A stretch of DNA of 37,792 bases from Mycobacterium sp. (GTDB lineage Bacteria > Actinomycetota > Actinomycetes > Mycobacteriales > Mycobacteriaceae): positions 1-37,792 of the forward strand of contig NZ_VYIK01000008.1 of the NCBI RefSeq assembly GCF_008709575.1, read 5' to 3'. Shown here in pieces: positions 1-9,047 of this stretch. A program made the translations under genes and the position numbers. Under the pieces are notes generated by a model, which was not told where the DNA came from, ran no database searches, and saw only the letters and a list, made by a program, of their open reading frames with translations. Position 1 is the stretch's first letter. Every line of letters starts with the position of its first letter.

Positions 1-51
1 GATCCTGGAGTCCATTGGAAGATTAATAAAACGAATTAACGGCGCGGGACA
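1..51. other. Non-coding left edge, AT-rich
   Basis: Short stretch downstream of the leftward hydratase gene. It is richer in A and T than its surroundings (a run around positions 22-38 is nearly all A/T). I see no gene, operator or convincing terminator here, and the window cuts off whatever follows. Confidence 0.5.
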
Positions 52-921
52 CTAGGTCGGGGCCAACTCGACGCCCGACAGCACTACCGCGTGGTCGCGC
101 GAAGGCGCGACCACGCGGGCCAGCAGGCGGCCCTCGTTTTCCCAGATACTGACTTTCAGCGTCTCGCCGGGAAACACAACGCCCGCGAAGCGCGCGCCGA
201 ACGAGCCGACCGCGGCGGCATCGGCGTCCAGCATCGCGTCGACGATGGCTTTGCAGGTCATGCCGAAGGTGCACAATCCGTGCAGGATCGGCCGCGGAAA
301 CCCCGCGGCGGCCGCGAATTGGGGATCCGAGTGCAGCGGGTTGCGGTCTCCGCACAGCCGGTAGAGCAACGCCTGCTGGGGGAGCGTCGGCAACTCAACT
401 TCGAGGTCCGGAGCGCGGTCGGCTACGGCAGCCGACGACCCGCTACCTGAAGGCCCGCGCTCGCCGCCGAATCCTCCTTCGCCGCGGGCGAAGACGGATC
501 GACGCTGAGTCCACAGCGGCGCGCCGTCCAGCGTGGTCACCGATGTCTCGACCACCACCACCGCGGCCGTGCCCTTGTCCCAGATCTCGACTATCCGGCT
601 GACTGAGCGGGCGCTGCCAGACGGCGGCAAGGGTGCGGGTACGCTCACCTGCTCAGATCCATGCAAGATCTTGGCCAAGTCGATCTTGACACCGGGCCAA
701 CTGACTTTCGGCGGCTGGGTTTCGTTGAACGACGCGGCGACGCAGCCGAAGGTCGGCAAGACCTGCGGCGTGTGGTCGATCACATAGCTCAGTTCGCGCG
801 GATCGGTCGGATCGGCGCCGGCCCCCAAAGCGAGGTTGTAAAGCTGAACATTGGTTGATGTCCAGGAGAATTCGACCGATCCGAACTCGGCACCCAGCGC
901 GGCGTCTACGTCGATCGGCAT
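52..921 (-). CDS. hsd4B: MaoC-like (R)-specific enoyl-CoA hydratase of steroid side-chain degradation
   Basis: 289 aa double-hotdog MaoC-like hydratase, similar to M. tuberculosis Rv3538 (286 aa, called Hsd4B or ChsH3). The C-terminal half carries the hydratase-2 motif at residues 187-200 (YRLCGDRNPLHSDP), giving the catalytic Asp192 and His197, followed by HGL at 214-216. The N-terminal half is a degenerate hotdog without this motif, the usual layout for eukaryote-type hydratase 2. It should hydrate a steroid enoyl-CoA during beta-oxidation of the side chain; which chain length it prefers is inference from the homologue. The ATG lies one base after the kstD stop (TGACATG), so the two genes form one leftward operon under the KstR box at 2607-2620. 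A Ser/Gly-rich linker at about 147-166 joins the halves. Confidence 0.9.
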   Translation of the reverse strand: MPIDVDAALGAEFGSVEFSWTSTNVQLYNLALGAGADPTDPRELSYVIDHTPQVLPTFGCVAASFNETQPPKVSWPGVKIDLAKILHGSEQVSVPAPLPPSGSARSVSRIVEIWDKGTAAVVVVETSVTTLDGAPLWTQRRSVFARGEGGFGGERGPSGSGSSAAVADRAPDLEVELPTLPQQALLYRLCGDRNPLHSDPQFAAAAGFPRPILHGLCTFGMTCKAIVDAMLDADAAAVGSFGARFAGVVFPGETLKVSIWENEGRLLARVVAPSRDHAVVLSGVELAPT

Positions 922-922
922 G

Positions 923-2605
923 TCATGACTCTCCGGCGATGTGCAGCGCCGCCACGTAGCCGAACGTCATTGCCGGTCCGATGGTGCCGCCCGGGCCAGG
1001 GTAGGTATGCCCCATTACCGGGGCGCTCACATTGCCGGCGGCGTAAAGACCCTCGATCACGCTGCCGTCGTCGCGCAGTGCTCGTGCGTGCGCGTCGGTG
1101 CGGATGCCTCCCTTGGTGCCCAGATCACCGGGCACCATCTGCACGGCGTAGTAGGGGGGATGCCGCAGCTCACCCAGGCTCGGGTTGGGCTTGTTCGTCG
1201 GATCGCTGTAATAGCGATCGTATGCGCTTTCGCCGCGATGAAAATCCTCGTCGATGCCGCGGCGAGCGAACCCGTTGAAACGGTCCACCGTTGCGACCAA
1301 TCCGGTGGGATCTACCCCGATCCGGTCCGCCAAACCGGTTATGGTGTCGGCCATCACCACGGCACCCGCCTCCAGCCACTTGCGGGGAATTCGCTGCCCA
1401 CCTTGCAGTCCGGCGAACAGGTAGCGATCGCGGCAGCGTTGGTCGAAGATCATCCACGCGGGAAGGTTTTCGGCCGGTCCGGGACCCTGGCCCCACTTGC
1501 CGCCATACATCCGGTGGGTGGCTTCGACGTAGGGCAGCGCTTCGTTCATGAATCGCTTTCCCGCGGTGTTGACGATGATCGACCCGGGCGCGTTGCGCTC
1601 TGACAAGGCGAACCACGGGCCGCCGGGCAGCGGGATCGTCGGACCCCACCAGGCGTCTTCCATCAAATCCAGAGCAGTCCCGAGTTTTTCGGCGGCGAGG
1701 ATGCCGTCGCCGGTGTTGGCGGCAGCACCGACGGTCCAGCCGGTTCCGATCGGCTCGCGCTGATATTTGACTCGCATCTGCTCGTTGTGTTCAAAGCCCC
1801 CGCATGCCAGGATGACACCGCGGCGAGCCCGGATGAGGGTTGGATCGCCGGCGTCGTCGGCCCTGGTGTCGCGCACGTAGGCGCCGCGCACGGCGCCATC
1901 CTCGACGTACAGGTCGGTGAGCGCAGTGTTGAGCCGGACCGGCACGCCGGCTTCGCGCAGGCCGATCCGTAACGGGCCGATCAGCGCGCGGCCCATGCCG
2001 ACGAGATTCTTGCCGGTTGCCTTGGCCCACAATGTCCGGGCACCGACTCGCAAACTGCGCAGAACACCCTTCGGGTGCCGCTTGAGCAGGTTCAGTCGGA
2101 CGTAATCTTGTTGCAGTACAACCACATTAAAAGGAACCTTGCTGTAGGGAGGTTCGAGCGCGACCAGGTCCGGGCCGAGTTTGTTGGCGTCGAATGGTTT
2201 CGGCTCGATCGATCGACCACCCGGACGACCGCCCGGTGCTTCCGGGTAGTAGTCGGAATAGCCCGGCACCCAACACATCTTCAACGGTGTATGCTTAAGC
2301 ACGAAGGACAGCATTTCCGGGCCGCGCTGTAGGTAGGTGTCGATACGCTCGGAGTCGACGACGTCGCCGATGATTCCGTGCAGGTAGGTACGGGCCGCTT
2401 CCGCAGTGTCGGAGACACCATCACGCTCGAGAATCTCGTTGTTGGGAATCCAGACCCCGCCGCCGGAGCGGGCGGTCGAGCCGCCGTAATGTGCCGCTTT
2501 CTCGATGACTATTACCGAAAGGCCGCTATGAGCAGCCGTGAGCGCAGCAACCATGCCTGCACCACCGCTGCCGACCACGACGACGTCGTACTCGTGCCCT
2601 GTCAT
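923..2605 (-). CDS. kstD: 3-ketosteroid delta-1-dehydrogenase
   Basis: 560 aa FAD flavoprotein that introduces the C1-C2 double bond into the steroid A ring; with KshA this opens ring B. The N-terminus carries the dinucleotide-binding motif GSGGAG at residues 12-17. The C-terminal segment HTYPGPGGTIGPAM has Tyr535 and Gly539, matching the spacing of the catalytic Tyr487 and Gly491 described for Rhodococcus KstD1. The sequence follows M. tuberculosis KstD (Rv3537, 563 aa) nearly throughout. I chose ATG at 2605 (MTGHEYD), because the in-frame ATG at 2614 falls inside the KstR operator and would add three residues not expected in the family. The operator then ends two bases before the start codon, so the message is probably leaderless or nearly so. 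It is the first gene of a leftward pair with the hydratase, divergent from hsaE. Confidence 0.96.
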   Translation of the reverse strand: MTGHEYDVVVVGSGGAGMVAALTAAHSGLSVIVIEKAAHYGGSTARSGGGVWIPNNEILERDGVSDTAEAARTYLHGIIGDVVDSERIDTYLQRGPEMLSFVLKHTPLKMCWVPGYSDYYPEAPGGRPGGRSIEPKPFDANKLGPDLVALEPPYSKVPFNVVVLQQDYVRLNLLKRHPKGVLRSLRVGARTLWAKATGKNLVGMGRALIGPLRIGLREAGVPVRLNTALTDLYVEDGAVRGAYVRDTRADDAGDPTLIRARRGVILACGGFEHNEQMRVKYQREPIGTGWTVGAAANTGDGILAAEKLGTALDLMEDAWWGPTIPLPGGPWFALSERNAPGSIIVNTAGKRFMNEALPYVEATHRMYGGKWGQGPGPAENLPAWMIFDQRCRDRYLFAGLQGGQRIPRKWLEAGAVVMADTITGLADRIGVDPTGLVATVDRFNGFARRGIDEDFHRGESAYDRYYSDPTNKPNPSLGELRHPPYYAVQMVPGDLGTKGGIRTDAHARALRDDGSVIEGLYAAGNVSAPVMGHTYPGPGGTIGPAMTFGYVAALHIAGES

Positions 2606-2606
2606 G

Positions 2607-2620
2607 TAGAACACGTTATA
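2607..2620. promoter_or_regulatory. KstR operator, kstD / hsaEGF divergent promoter
   Basis: TAGAACACGTTATA fits the KstR consensus TnnAACnnGTTnnA. KstR is the TetR-family repressor of the mycobacterial cholesterol regulon, released by steroid CoA thioesters. The box lies two bases upstream of the kstD ATG and 58 bases upstream of the hsaE ATG, so it can control both directions. Confidence 0.9.
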
Positions 2621-2677
2621 GAATTGCCCTGGCCGGCCGCTACCGGCCCGCTCACACCGACGAGGGGACTTCGGTCA

Positions 2678-3463
2678 ATGATCTCGGCTGCCACCCGTGC
2701 ACTGCTCGCCGCCGAGTTGGCGCAGGCCGAGCGCAGCCGAGTGCCGGTTGTGCCGCTGACGACCGCCTATCCCGAGATCGACGTCGTCGACGCCTACGCA
2801 ATCCAGTTGATCAACGTCCGGCAGCGGGTCGCCGAAGGGGCCCGCGTGGTGGGACACAAAGTCGGGTTGTCGTCGGAGGCTATGCAGAAAATGATGGGCG
2901 TCGACGAACCCGACTATGGCCATCTGCTCGATGAGATGGAGCTTTTCGAGGACACCCCGGTCAGGGCGGCCGACTACTTGTATCCGCGGGTGGAGGTCGA
3001 GGTGGGTTTTATCCTGGCCGACGACCTGCCGGGTGCCGGATGCACCGAGGACGACGTGCTCCAGGCGACGGCCGCCATCGTGCCGGCCATCGAGCTGATC
3101 GACACCCGCATCACCGACTGGAAGATTGCGCTGTGCGACACCATCGCCGACAATGCCTCCTCGGCCGGCTTCGTCCTCGGCCGACAGCGGGTCGCGCCGG
3201 CCGAAATCGATGTCATGAGCATCGACGCGGTCTTGACCCGCAACGGTGAGATAGTGGCCAAAGGCCGCAGTGACGCAGTGCTGGGCAACCCGGTGACCGC
3301 GGTGGCCTGGCTGTCCCGCACCGTGGAAAGCTTCGGCGTGCGGCTTAAAGCCGGCGACATCGCGTTACCGGGCTCGTGCACCCCAGCGATCGACGCCCGC
3401 CCGGGCGACGACTTCGTCGCCGAGTTCGGCGGGCTCGGGTCGGTCCGTTTATCGTTCGAGTAA
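2678..3463 (+). CDS. hsaE: 2-hydroxyhexa-2,4-dienoate hydratase
   Basis: 261 aa, the same length as M. tuberculosis HsaE (Rv3536c). It hydrates 2-hydroxyhexa-2,4-dienoate, made from the steroid A/B rings by HsaD, to 4-hydroxy-2-oxohexanoate. Features of the fumarylacetoacetase-like hydratase family are visible: the GHKVGLSS segment with Lys61 and the metal-binding ExE pair in YPRVEVEVGF (Glu106 and Glu108). The ATG at 2678 is preceded by GAGGGG at 2662-2667. The reading frame is open further upstream, but that part overlaps kstD and its operator and is not family-like. It heads the hsaE-hsaG-hsaF operon (12 bases to hsaG). Confidence 0.95.
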   Translation: MISAATRALLAAELAQAERSRVPVVPLTTAYPEIDVVDAYAIQLINVRQRVAEGARVVGHKVGLSSEAMQKMMGVDEPDYGHLLDEMELFEDTPVRAADYLYPRVEVEVGFILADDLPGAGCTEDDVLQATAAIVPAIELIDTRITDWKIALCDTIADNASSAGFVLGRQRVAPAEIDVMSIDAVLTRNGEIVAKGRSDAVLGNPVTAVAWLSRTVESFGVRLKAGDIALPGSCTPAIDARPGDDFVAEFGGLGSVRLSFE

Positions 3464-3475
3464 GAGGAAGCAGAC

Positions 3476-4399
3476 ATGGCGTCCAAGGCGAGTGTGGCCA
3501 TCGTCGGATCCGGCAACATCAGCACCGACCTGCTGTATAAATTGCTGCGGTCGCCATGGCTTGAGCCGCGCTGGATGGTCGGGATCGACCCGGCTTCTGA
3601 GGGTTTGGCGCGGGCGCGCAAGCTCGGCCTGGAGACCACCGACAAGGGGGTCGACTGGCTGCTGGCCCAGCCCGAAAAACCCGACCTGTTATTCGAGGCC
3701 ACCAGCGCCGCCGTGCACAGGGCGGCCGCGCCGAAATATGCCCAGGCCGGAATCCGGGTCATCGACTTGACGCCGGCCGCGATCGGCCCGGCGGTGGTCC
3801 CCCCGGCAAACCTGCTCGAGCACCTCGACGCTCCGAACGTCAATATGATCACCTGCGGCGGTCAGGCGACGATCCCCATCGTGTACGCGGTGTCGCGGGT
3901 GGCGCCGGTGCCCTACGCCGAGATCGTGGCGTCGGTCGCATCGGTGTCGGCCGGACCGGGCACCCGGGCCAACATCGACGAGTTCACCACGAGCACCGGC
4001 CGGGGCGTGCAGACCATCGGCGGCGCGCAGCGCGGCAAGGCGATCATCATCCTCAACCCCGCCGACCCGCCGATGATCATGCGCGACACGATCTTCTGCG
4101 CGATCCCCGAAGACGCCGACCGTGACGCGATCGCGCAATCCATTCACGCCATGGTCGCCGAGGTGGCGACCTACGTGCCTGGTTACCGGTTGCTCAACGA
4201 ACCGCAGTTCGACGATCCCTCGCTCAACTCCGGCGGCCAGGCGCTGGTGACCACGTTCGTCGAGGTCGAGGGTGCCGGAGATTACCTACCGCCCTATGCC
4301 GGCAACCTCGACATCATGACCGCGGCGGCCACCAAGGTCGGCGAGGAAATTGCGCGCAAAAGGGATGTGACCTTGTCGGTTGTGGGAGGTGCACGATGA
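3476..4399 (+). CDS. hsaG: Acylating propionaldehyde dehydrogenase
   Basis: 307 aa acylating aldehyde dehydrogenase that turns the propanal released by HsaF, with CoA and NAD+, into propionyl-CoA. The Rossmann motif VGSGNI lies at about residues 10-15 and the nucleophilic Cys127 sits in [12 protein letters not shown]. It corresponds to M. tuberculosis HsaG (Rv3535c). A good Shine-Dalgarno (GAGGAAG) stands six bases before the ATG. Its last codons overlap the start of hsaF by ATGA (4396-4399), consistent with the tight aldolase-dehydrogenase complex that channels the volatile aldehyde in this family. Confidence 0.96.
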   Translation: MASKASVAIVGSGNISTDLLYKLLRSPWLEPRWMVGIDPASEGLARARKLGLETTDKGVDWLLAQPEKPDLLFEATSAAVHRAAAPKYAQAGIRVIDLTPAAIGPAVVPPANLLEHLDAPNVNMITCGGQATIPIVYAVSRVAPVPYAEIVASVASVSAGPGTRANIDEFTTSTGRGVQTIGGAQRGKAIIILNPADPPMIMRDTIFCAIPEDADRDAIAQSIHAMVAEVATYVPGYRLLNEPQFDDPSLNSGGQALVTTFVEVEGAGDYLPPYAGNLDIMTAAATKVGEEIARKRDVTLSVVGGAR

Positions 4400-5439
4400 C
4401 GAACAGCCTCTGGGACGTCCGGATCACCGACACGTCGCTGCGGGACGGGTCGCACCACAAACGCCACCAATTCACCAAAGACGAAGTCGGCTCGATTGTG
4501 GCCGCGCTGGACGCCGCCGGGGTGCCGGTCATCGAGGTGACGCACGGCGACGGCCTGGGCGGGTCGTCGTTCAATTACGGCTTTTCGAAGACGCCCGAGC
4601 AAGAATTGATCAAATTGGCCGCTCAGACGGCGAAAGAAGCCAAGATCGCATTTTTGATGCTGCCCGGAGTGGGCACCAAAGAGGACATCAAAGAAGCACA
4701 GGACAATGGCGGCTCGATCTGCCGGATCGCCACCCACTGCACCGAGGCGGACGTGTCTATCCAGCACTTCGGGCTGGCTCGCGAACTCGGCTTGGAAACA
4801 GTCGGGTTTTTGATGATGGCCCACACGATTCCGCCGGAGAAACTGGCCGCCCAGGCCCGCATCATGGCCGACGCCGGCTGCCAGTGCGTTTACGTGGTCG
4901 ACTCCGCGGGCGCGCTCGTCCTGGAGGGGGTGCGCGACCGGGTCGGTGCGCTGGTGGCCGAGTTGGGGTCTGATGCCGAGGTCGGTTTCCACGGGCATGA
5001 AAACCTCGGCCTGGGAGTGGCCAACTCGGTGGAGGCGGTGCGGGCCGGTGCCAAGCAGATCGACGGCAGCTGCCGTCGATTCGGTGCCGGTGCCGGCAAC
5101 GCGCCGGTCGAGGCACTCATCGCAGTGTTCGACAAGATCGGTGTCAAGACCGGCATCGACTTCTTCGACATCGCCGACGCTGCCGAGGACGTCGTGCGCC
5201 CGGCGATGCCGGCCGAGTGCCTGCTCGACCGCAACGCGCTGATCATGGGATACGCCGGGGTTTACTCGAGCTTCCTCAAACACGCGGTCCGACAGGCCGA
5301 GCGCTACGGTGTCCCTGCTTCGGCCTTGCTCTACCGGGCCGGTCAGCGCAAACTCATCGGCGGCCAGGAAGACCAGCTCATCGACATCGCGCTGGAAATC
5401 AAACGCGAGCAGGCCTCCGGACGGGCGGTTACCCACTGA
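4396..5439 (+). CDS. hsaF: 4-hydroxy-2-oxohexanoate aldolase
   Basis: 347 aa class II (divalent-metal) aldolase of the HMG-CoA-lyase-like family with a C-terminal communication domain. It splits 4-hydroxy-2-oxohexanoate into pyruvate and propanal, which passes to HsaG. Visible landmarks are the N-terminal SLRDG segment (catalytic Arg16 and metal-binding Asp17) and the metal ligands His199 and His201 in GFHGHENLG. It corresponds to HsaF (Rv3534c). The start overlaps the hsaG stop (ATGA), the sign of translational coupling. In M. tuberculosis PPE genes follow this operon; here the DUF1214 operon follows instead. Confidence 0.96.
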   Translation: MTNSLWDVRITDTSLRDGSHHKRHQFTKDEVGSIVAALDAAGVPVIEVTHGDGLGGSSFNYGFSKTPEQELIKLAAQTAKEAKIAFLMLPGVGTKEDIKEAQDNGGSICRIATHCTEADVSIQHFGLARELGLETVGFLMMAHTIPPEKLAAQARIMADAGCQCVYVVDSAGALVLEGVRDRVGALVAELGSDAEVGFHGHENLGLGVANSVEAVRAGAKQIDGSCRRFGAGAGNAPVEALIAVFDKIGVKTGIDFFDIADAAEDVVRPAMPAECLLDRNALIMGYAGVYSSFLKHAVRQAERYGVPASALLYRAGQRKLIGGQEDQLIDIALEIKREQASGRAVTH

Positions 5440-5526
5440 CGCTGGCGGCAACAGGCATCGCCGGGTGGTTTGCTGGTGTGTGTGACGTCGAGCAACTGTG
5501 CCGGTTGTTCGCCCATTGACGAAAAA

Positions 5527-5540
5527 TAGAACACGTTCTA
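5527..5540. promoter_or_regulatory. KstR operator of the DUF1214-SDR-sulfotransferase operon
   Basis: TAGAACACGTTCTA fits TnnAACnnGTTnnA, with perfectly symmetric half-sites. It ends 10 bases before the GTG at 5551, so transcription probably starts very close to, or at, the start codon. Confidence 0.9.
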
Positions 5541-5550
5541 GCGTCTAGGC

Positions 5551-6678
5551 GTGTTCTCCCAGCCGTTGATCGAGGCGATAGCGGAGGCCGAGAAACTCGT
5601 GGCCGCTGCACCGCACATCGAGACCGAATCCGATCTGCTCGAGGGATTGCAGTATTTAGCGGGCTGCGTCTCCGCATGCACTCAGCTCGCCTTCGCCTAC
5701 GAGCGCGACCATCCGTTCCTGCTCACCGGGACCGGGCCCTTCACCAAGATGGGCCTCGATAACCCGGACACGCTCTACTTCGGCTGTCGAGTGCAGGCCG
5801 AGCACGATTACGTGGTCACCGGAACCCGGGGCACTACCACCGATCTGAGTTTCCAATTGCTCGGCGGTGAATACAACTCTGCCACCGTTCCGACAAGCCA
5901 GGCCGCATTCGACGACCGCGAGCTCGACGTCGCCGAGGACGGCAGCTTCCAGTGGCGTTTCCGGCCCGCCAGCCCGGGGCAACTGGTGATTCGTGAGGTC
6001 TACGGCGACTGGTCACAGCGGCGCGGCACCGTGGCCATCTCACGCCTGGATACTTCGGGTACCGCGCCGCCGCCGCTGACTCGGGCAACGATCGAAAAAC
6101 GTTATGCCACTGCAGCAAAACAACTGGTCAACCGGGTCAAGACGTGGCTGCAATTCCCGCAGTGGTTCTATCTCAACATTCCGGTCAACACGATGGTCGC
6201 CCCTCGGCTGACGCCGGGCGGGTTGTCGACCCAGTACTCGTCGGCGGGTCACTTCGACCTACGGCCCGATCAGGCGCTGATCATCACGCTGCCAGTGATC
6301 GACGCGCCCTACCTCGGCTTCCAGCTGGGCAGCATGTGGTACATCTCGCTGGACTACATCAACCATCAGACATCGCTTAATGCCAGTCAGGCGCAAGCTG
6401 ATCCGGATGGCAAAATCCGGATCGTCGTCTGCGACCAGAACCCCGGTGTCACCAACTGGGTCGAGACGCTGGGACACCGGCGGGGCTTTCTGCAGTTCCG
6501 CTGGCAGCGGGTAACCCGGGCGCTGACCGCGACCGATGGACCCGATGTCGATCTCGTCGACGCCGATGCCGTACCGGCGACGCTGCCATATTACGAGCTC
6601 AACAAGATTTCCGAAGACGACTGGCGCGCTCGGATTGCGCAGCGCCAAAACCAAATTGCTAACAGAATGCTGGGGTAG
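5551..6678 (+). CDS. DUF1214-domain protein (Rv3531c-like)
   Basis: 375 aa, the same length as the uncharacterised M. tuberculosis Rv3531c. The C-terminal half (about residues 200-330) reads as a DUF1214 domain, with the segments MVAPRLTPGGLSTQYSS, PYLGFQLGSMWY and GFLQFRWQR. There is no signal peptide or membrane segment, so it is probably cytosolic. I see no catalytic motif I can name. The GTG start at 5551 is 10 bases after a KstR box and gives the length of the homologue. It heads an operon with an SDR (5 bases away) and a sulfotransferase-like gene. The regulation ties it to steroid growth; its activity is unknown. Confidence 0.85.
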   Translation: MFSQPLIEAIAEAEKLVAAAPHIETESDLLEGLQYLAGCVSACTQLAFAYERDHPFLLTGTGPFTKMGLDNPDTLYFGCRVQAEHDYVVTGTRGTTTDLSFQLLGGEYNSATVPTSQAAFDDRELDVAEDGSFQWRFRPASPGQLVIREVYGDWSQRRGTVAISRLDTSGTAPPPLTRATIEKRYATAAKQLVNRVKTWLQFPQWFYLNIPVNTMVAPRLTPGGLSTQYSSAGHFDLRPDQALIITLPVIDAPYLGFQLGSMWYISLDYINHQTSLNASQAQADPDGKIRIVVCDQNPGVTNWVETLGHRRGFLQFRWQRVTRALTATDGPDVDLVDADAVPATLPYYELNKISEDDWRARIAQRQNQIANRMLG

Positions 6679-6683
6679 TAGTG

Positions 6684-7466
6684 ATGGCTGGGATGCTCGA
6701 CGGCAAGGTAGTGGTGATCAGCGGTGTCGGCCCTGCACTGGGAACCACGTTGACTCGGCGATGCGCCGACGAGGGCGCCGATCTGGTGCTCGCAGCCCGC
6801 ACCGTGGAACGCCTCGAACATCTTGCCAAGCGGGTCAACGATACCGGACGGCGGGCGGTGGCAGTCGCCACCGACATCACCGACGACGAGCAGGTGAAGA
6901 GTCTCGTCGACACCGCATTGGCGGCCTACGGCAAAGTCGATGTGCTGATCAACAACGCGTTCCGCGTGCCGTCGATGAAGCCCCTGGCCGCAACCACGTT
7001 TGCGCATATCAGGGATGCCATCGAGTTGACGGTTCTCGGGGCATTGCGGCTCATCCAGGGTTTCACTCCGGCGCTGGCACAGGCGAAAGGCGCGATTGTC
7101 AACGTCAATTCCATGGTGATCCGGCATTCCCAGCCGAAGTACGGCGCCTACAAGATGGCCAAGTCTGCGCTGCTGGCCATGTCGCAGTCGTTGGCGACCG
7201 AACTCGGCGAGCAGGGAATCCGCGTGAATTCCGTTGCGCCCGGCTATATCTGGGGTGACACCCTGAAAGGGTACTTCGAGCACCAGGCTAACAAATACGG
7301 CACGACGGTGGAGCAGATCTACACGGCCACTGCCGCCAACTCCGACCTGAAGCGGCTGCCCACCGAAGACGAGGTCGCCTCGGCGATCCTTTTCCTGGCC
7401 GGCGACCTGTCGAGTGGCATCACCGGTCAGATCCTTGACGTCAACTGCGGGGAATACAAAGCCTGA
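6684..7466 (+). CDS. Short-chain dehydrogenase/reductase (Rv3530c-like)
   Basis: 260 aa SDR, the length of M. tuberculosis Rv3530c. The cofactor loop is the slightly unusual SGVGPALG at about residues 13-20, in place of TGxxxGIG. NNAF replaces the usual NNAG, and the catalytic pair is in YGAYKMAK (Tyr-x3-Lys). The C-terminus ITGQILDVNCG is typical of the family. ATG at 6684 is preferred over GTG at 6681, which is the codon just before it. The stop overlaps the next start by one base (TGATG). The substrate is unknown; KstR control of the operon suggests an oxidoreduction of a steroid intermediate or derivative. Confidence 0.88.
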   Translation: MAGMLDGKVVVISGVGPALGTTLTRRCADEGADLVLAARTVERLEHLAKRVNDTGRRAVAVATDITDDEQVKSLVDTALAAYGKVDVLINNAFRVPSMKPLAATTFAHIRDAIELTVLGALRLIQGFTPALAQAKGAIVNVNSMVIRHSQPKYGAYKMAKSALLAMSQSLATELGEQGIRVNSVAPGYIWGDTLKGYFEHQANKYGTTVEQIYTATAANSDLKRLPTEDEVASAILFLAGDLSSGITGQILDVNCGEYKA

Positions 7467-8611
7467 TGTCGGAGCGTACCGATGTCGGCACCGTCGAGGA
7501 GTTGCACGCTTCGGCGGCCAAGCTGACCGGGCTGGATGACTTCGGTGCCGACGAAGACAACTATCGTGAAGCGCTGGCCGTGCTGCTGGACTCCTACCGG
7601 CGCGAGGCCGATCTGACCCCGCTGGGCGGAAAGATGTGTCGGTTCTTCCTGCGCGGCGCTTTGGTTGCCCGACTGCTGTCGCAAGCCGCGTGGAAAAAGT
7701 ATCCCCAGCACGCCGACGTGGCGATCGAACAGCCGATCTTTGTCACCGGGCTGGTGCGCACCGGCACGACTGCGCTGCACCGCTTGCTCGGTGCCGATCC
7801 GGCGCATCAGGGTCTGCAGATGTGGCTGGCCGAGTATCCGCAACCCCGCCCGCCGCGCGGGACCTGGGAATCCGACCCGGTCTATCGCCAGATCGCCGAC
7901 CGGTTCGCCCGCCATCACCAGGAGAACCCCGATTACACCGGGCTACACTTCATGGCCGCCGACGAGCTCGAGGAGTGCTGGCAGCTGTTGCGACAGTCGT
8001 TCCATTCGGTGTCCTACGAGACGCTGGCTCACGTGCCCGGTTACGCGCACTGGCTGTCCGGACAGGATTGGGTTCCGGCGTATCGACGGCACCGCAAGAA
8101 CCTGCAGCTGATCGGCTTGCACGACGTCGACAAGCGGTGGGTGCTCAAGAACCCCAGCCACCTCTTCGCGCTGGATGCGCTGATGGCGACCTACCCCGAT
8201 GCTCTGGTGGTGCAGACCCACCGCCCGGTCGAGACGATCATGGCGTCGATGTGTTCGCTGGCACACAACACCACCGCGGGTTGGTCGAATACCTTTGTCG
8301 GCGCTCAAATCGGTGCCGACGCGATGGAGACCTGGTCGCGGGGACTGGACCGGTTCAACACGGCACGCGCCAAATACAATCCGGATCAGTTCTACGACGT
8401 TGACTACGACGATTTTATCGCTGATCCGATCGGGACTGTGGCAGGGATCTACCGTCACCTCGGCGTGCCGCTCACCGATGAAGCGCGGATGGCCATGGAA
8501 GTTAGTCACGCGAAAAGCCAGACCGGTCCGCGGGCGCCCAAGCATATATATTCACTGGCGGACTACGGGCTCACCGCGGAAGCGGTCAAAGAGCGCTTTG
8601 CGGGGCTGTAA
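7466..8611 (+). CDS. Sulfotransferase-family protein (Rv3529c-like)
   Basis: 381 aa protein of the PAPS-dependent sulfotransferase fold, similar to M. tuberculosis Rv3529c. The phosphosulfate-binding loop reads FVTGLVRTGTTALHRLL at about residues 91-107. The second PAPS segment is the KNPSHLFAL / VVQTHRPVETIMAS region at about 230-262. No signal peptide or membrane span is seen. It is the last gene of the KstR-controlled operon and is translationally coupled to the SDR. A sulfotransferase in a catabolic regulon is odd: it might modify a steroid, or the fold may serve another transfer. The donor and acceptor cannot be read from the sequence. Confidence 0.85.
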   Translation: MSERTDVGTVEELHASAAKLTGLDDFGADEDNYREALAVLLDSYRREADLTPLGGKMCRFFLRGALVARLLSQAAWKKYPQHADVAIEQPIFVTGLVRTGTTALHRLLGADPAHQGLQMWLAEYPQPRPPRGTWESDPVYRQIADRFARHHQENPDYTGLHFMAADELEECWQLLRQSFHSVSYETLAHVPGYAHWLSGQDWVPAYRRHRKNLQLIGLHDVDKRWVLKNPSHLFALDALMATYPDALVVQTHRPVETIMASMCSLAHNTTAGWSNTFVGAQIGADAMETWSRGLDRFNTARAKYNPDQFYDVDYDDFIADPIGTVAGIYRHLGVPLTDEARMAMEVSHAKSQTGPRAPKHIYSLADYGLTAEAVKERFAGL

Positions 8612-8689
8612 AGGCTCCCGGACGTGCGGTTGTTCGTCGAAAACTGCCCTCCATCAGAGGTTTTTGCTATCACAGGGGGGAGCACGCCA

Positions 8690-8860
8690 GTCGGCGGTGG
8701 CCATAGGCAAATTTATTAAACACCATTTGTATAAAATTCTGAACTTTTTACTCACGCTGATTTCAAAATTGCTTCTCGATGCAACAGGGCAAGGGTTTTG
8801 CTCATGCTGATTTGAAATGTAGTTGTAACACATTTTCAGCGACCTCACATTTTGCTCGCA
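8690..8860. other. AT-rich island with imperfect direct repeats
   Basis: A block of clearly lower GC than everything around it. CTCACGCTGATTTCAAA (8751-8767) recurs as CTCATGCTGATTTGAAA (8801-8817), exactly 50 bases later. A weaker third version follows near 8850 (TTTTGCTCGCAGCTGGA). No open reading frame of note. It may be a remnant of foreign DNA or a nucleoid-protein (Lsr2-type) binding region; both are inference from composition. Confidence 0.5.
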
Positions 8861-9047
8861 GCTGGATCGCAGTCCCGTGCAGAATGCTCTGCGATTAATA
8901 ACACCTGCCGAAGTGCGATGTCGCGAGTCGGCGTCTGCGCTACCGCGAATTGCGCCCCCGCCGGCGCCGCGGAAAGTGATCGGGTGAGCGCGATGATGCG
9001 CGCTCGTTTCGGTCGGCGCGGTCTTCGTTGTGCGCTCAGGAGGACGG

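Noticed and set aside
2606..2614. Upstream ATG for kstD at 2614
   Set aside because: It lies inside the KstR operator and adds residues not expected in the family.
4294..5451. Long minus-strand frame (385 codons) opposite hsaF
   Set aside because: It mirrors hsaF codons in high-GC DNA; the product is His/Asp/Arg-rich with no family features.
8821..8840. KstR-like TGTAACACATTTT before the PPE region
   Set aside because: The second half-site GTT is absent.
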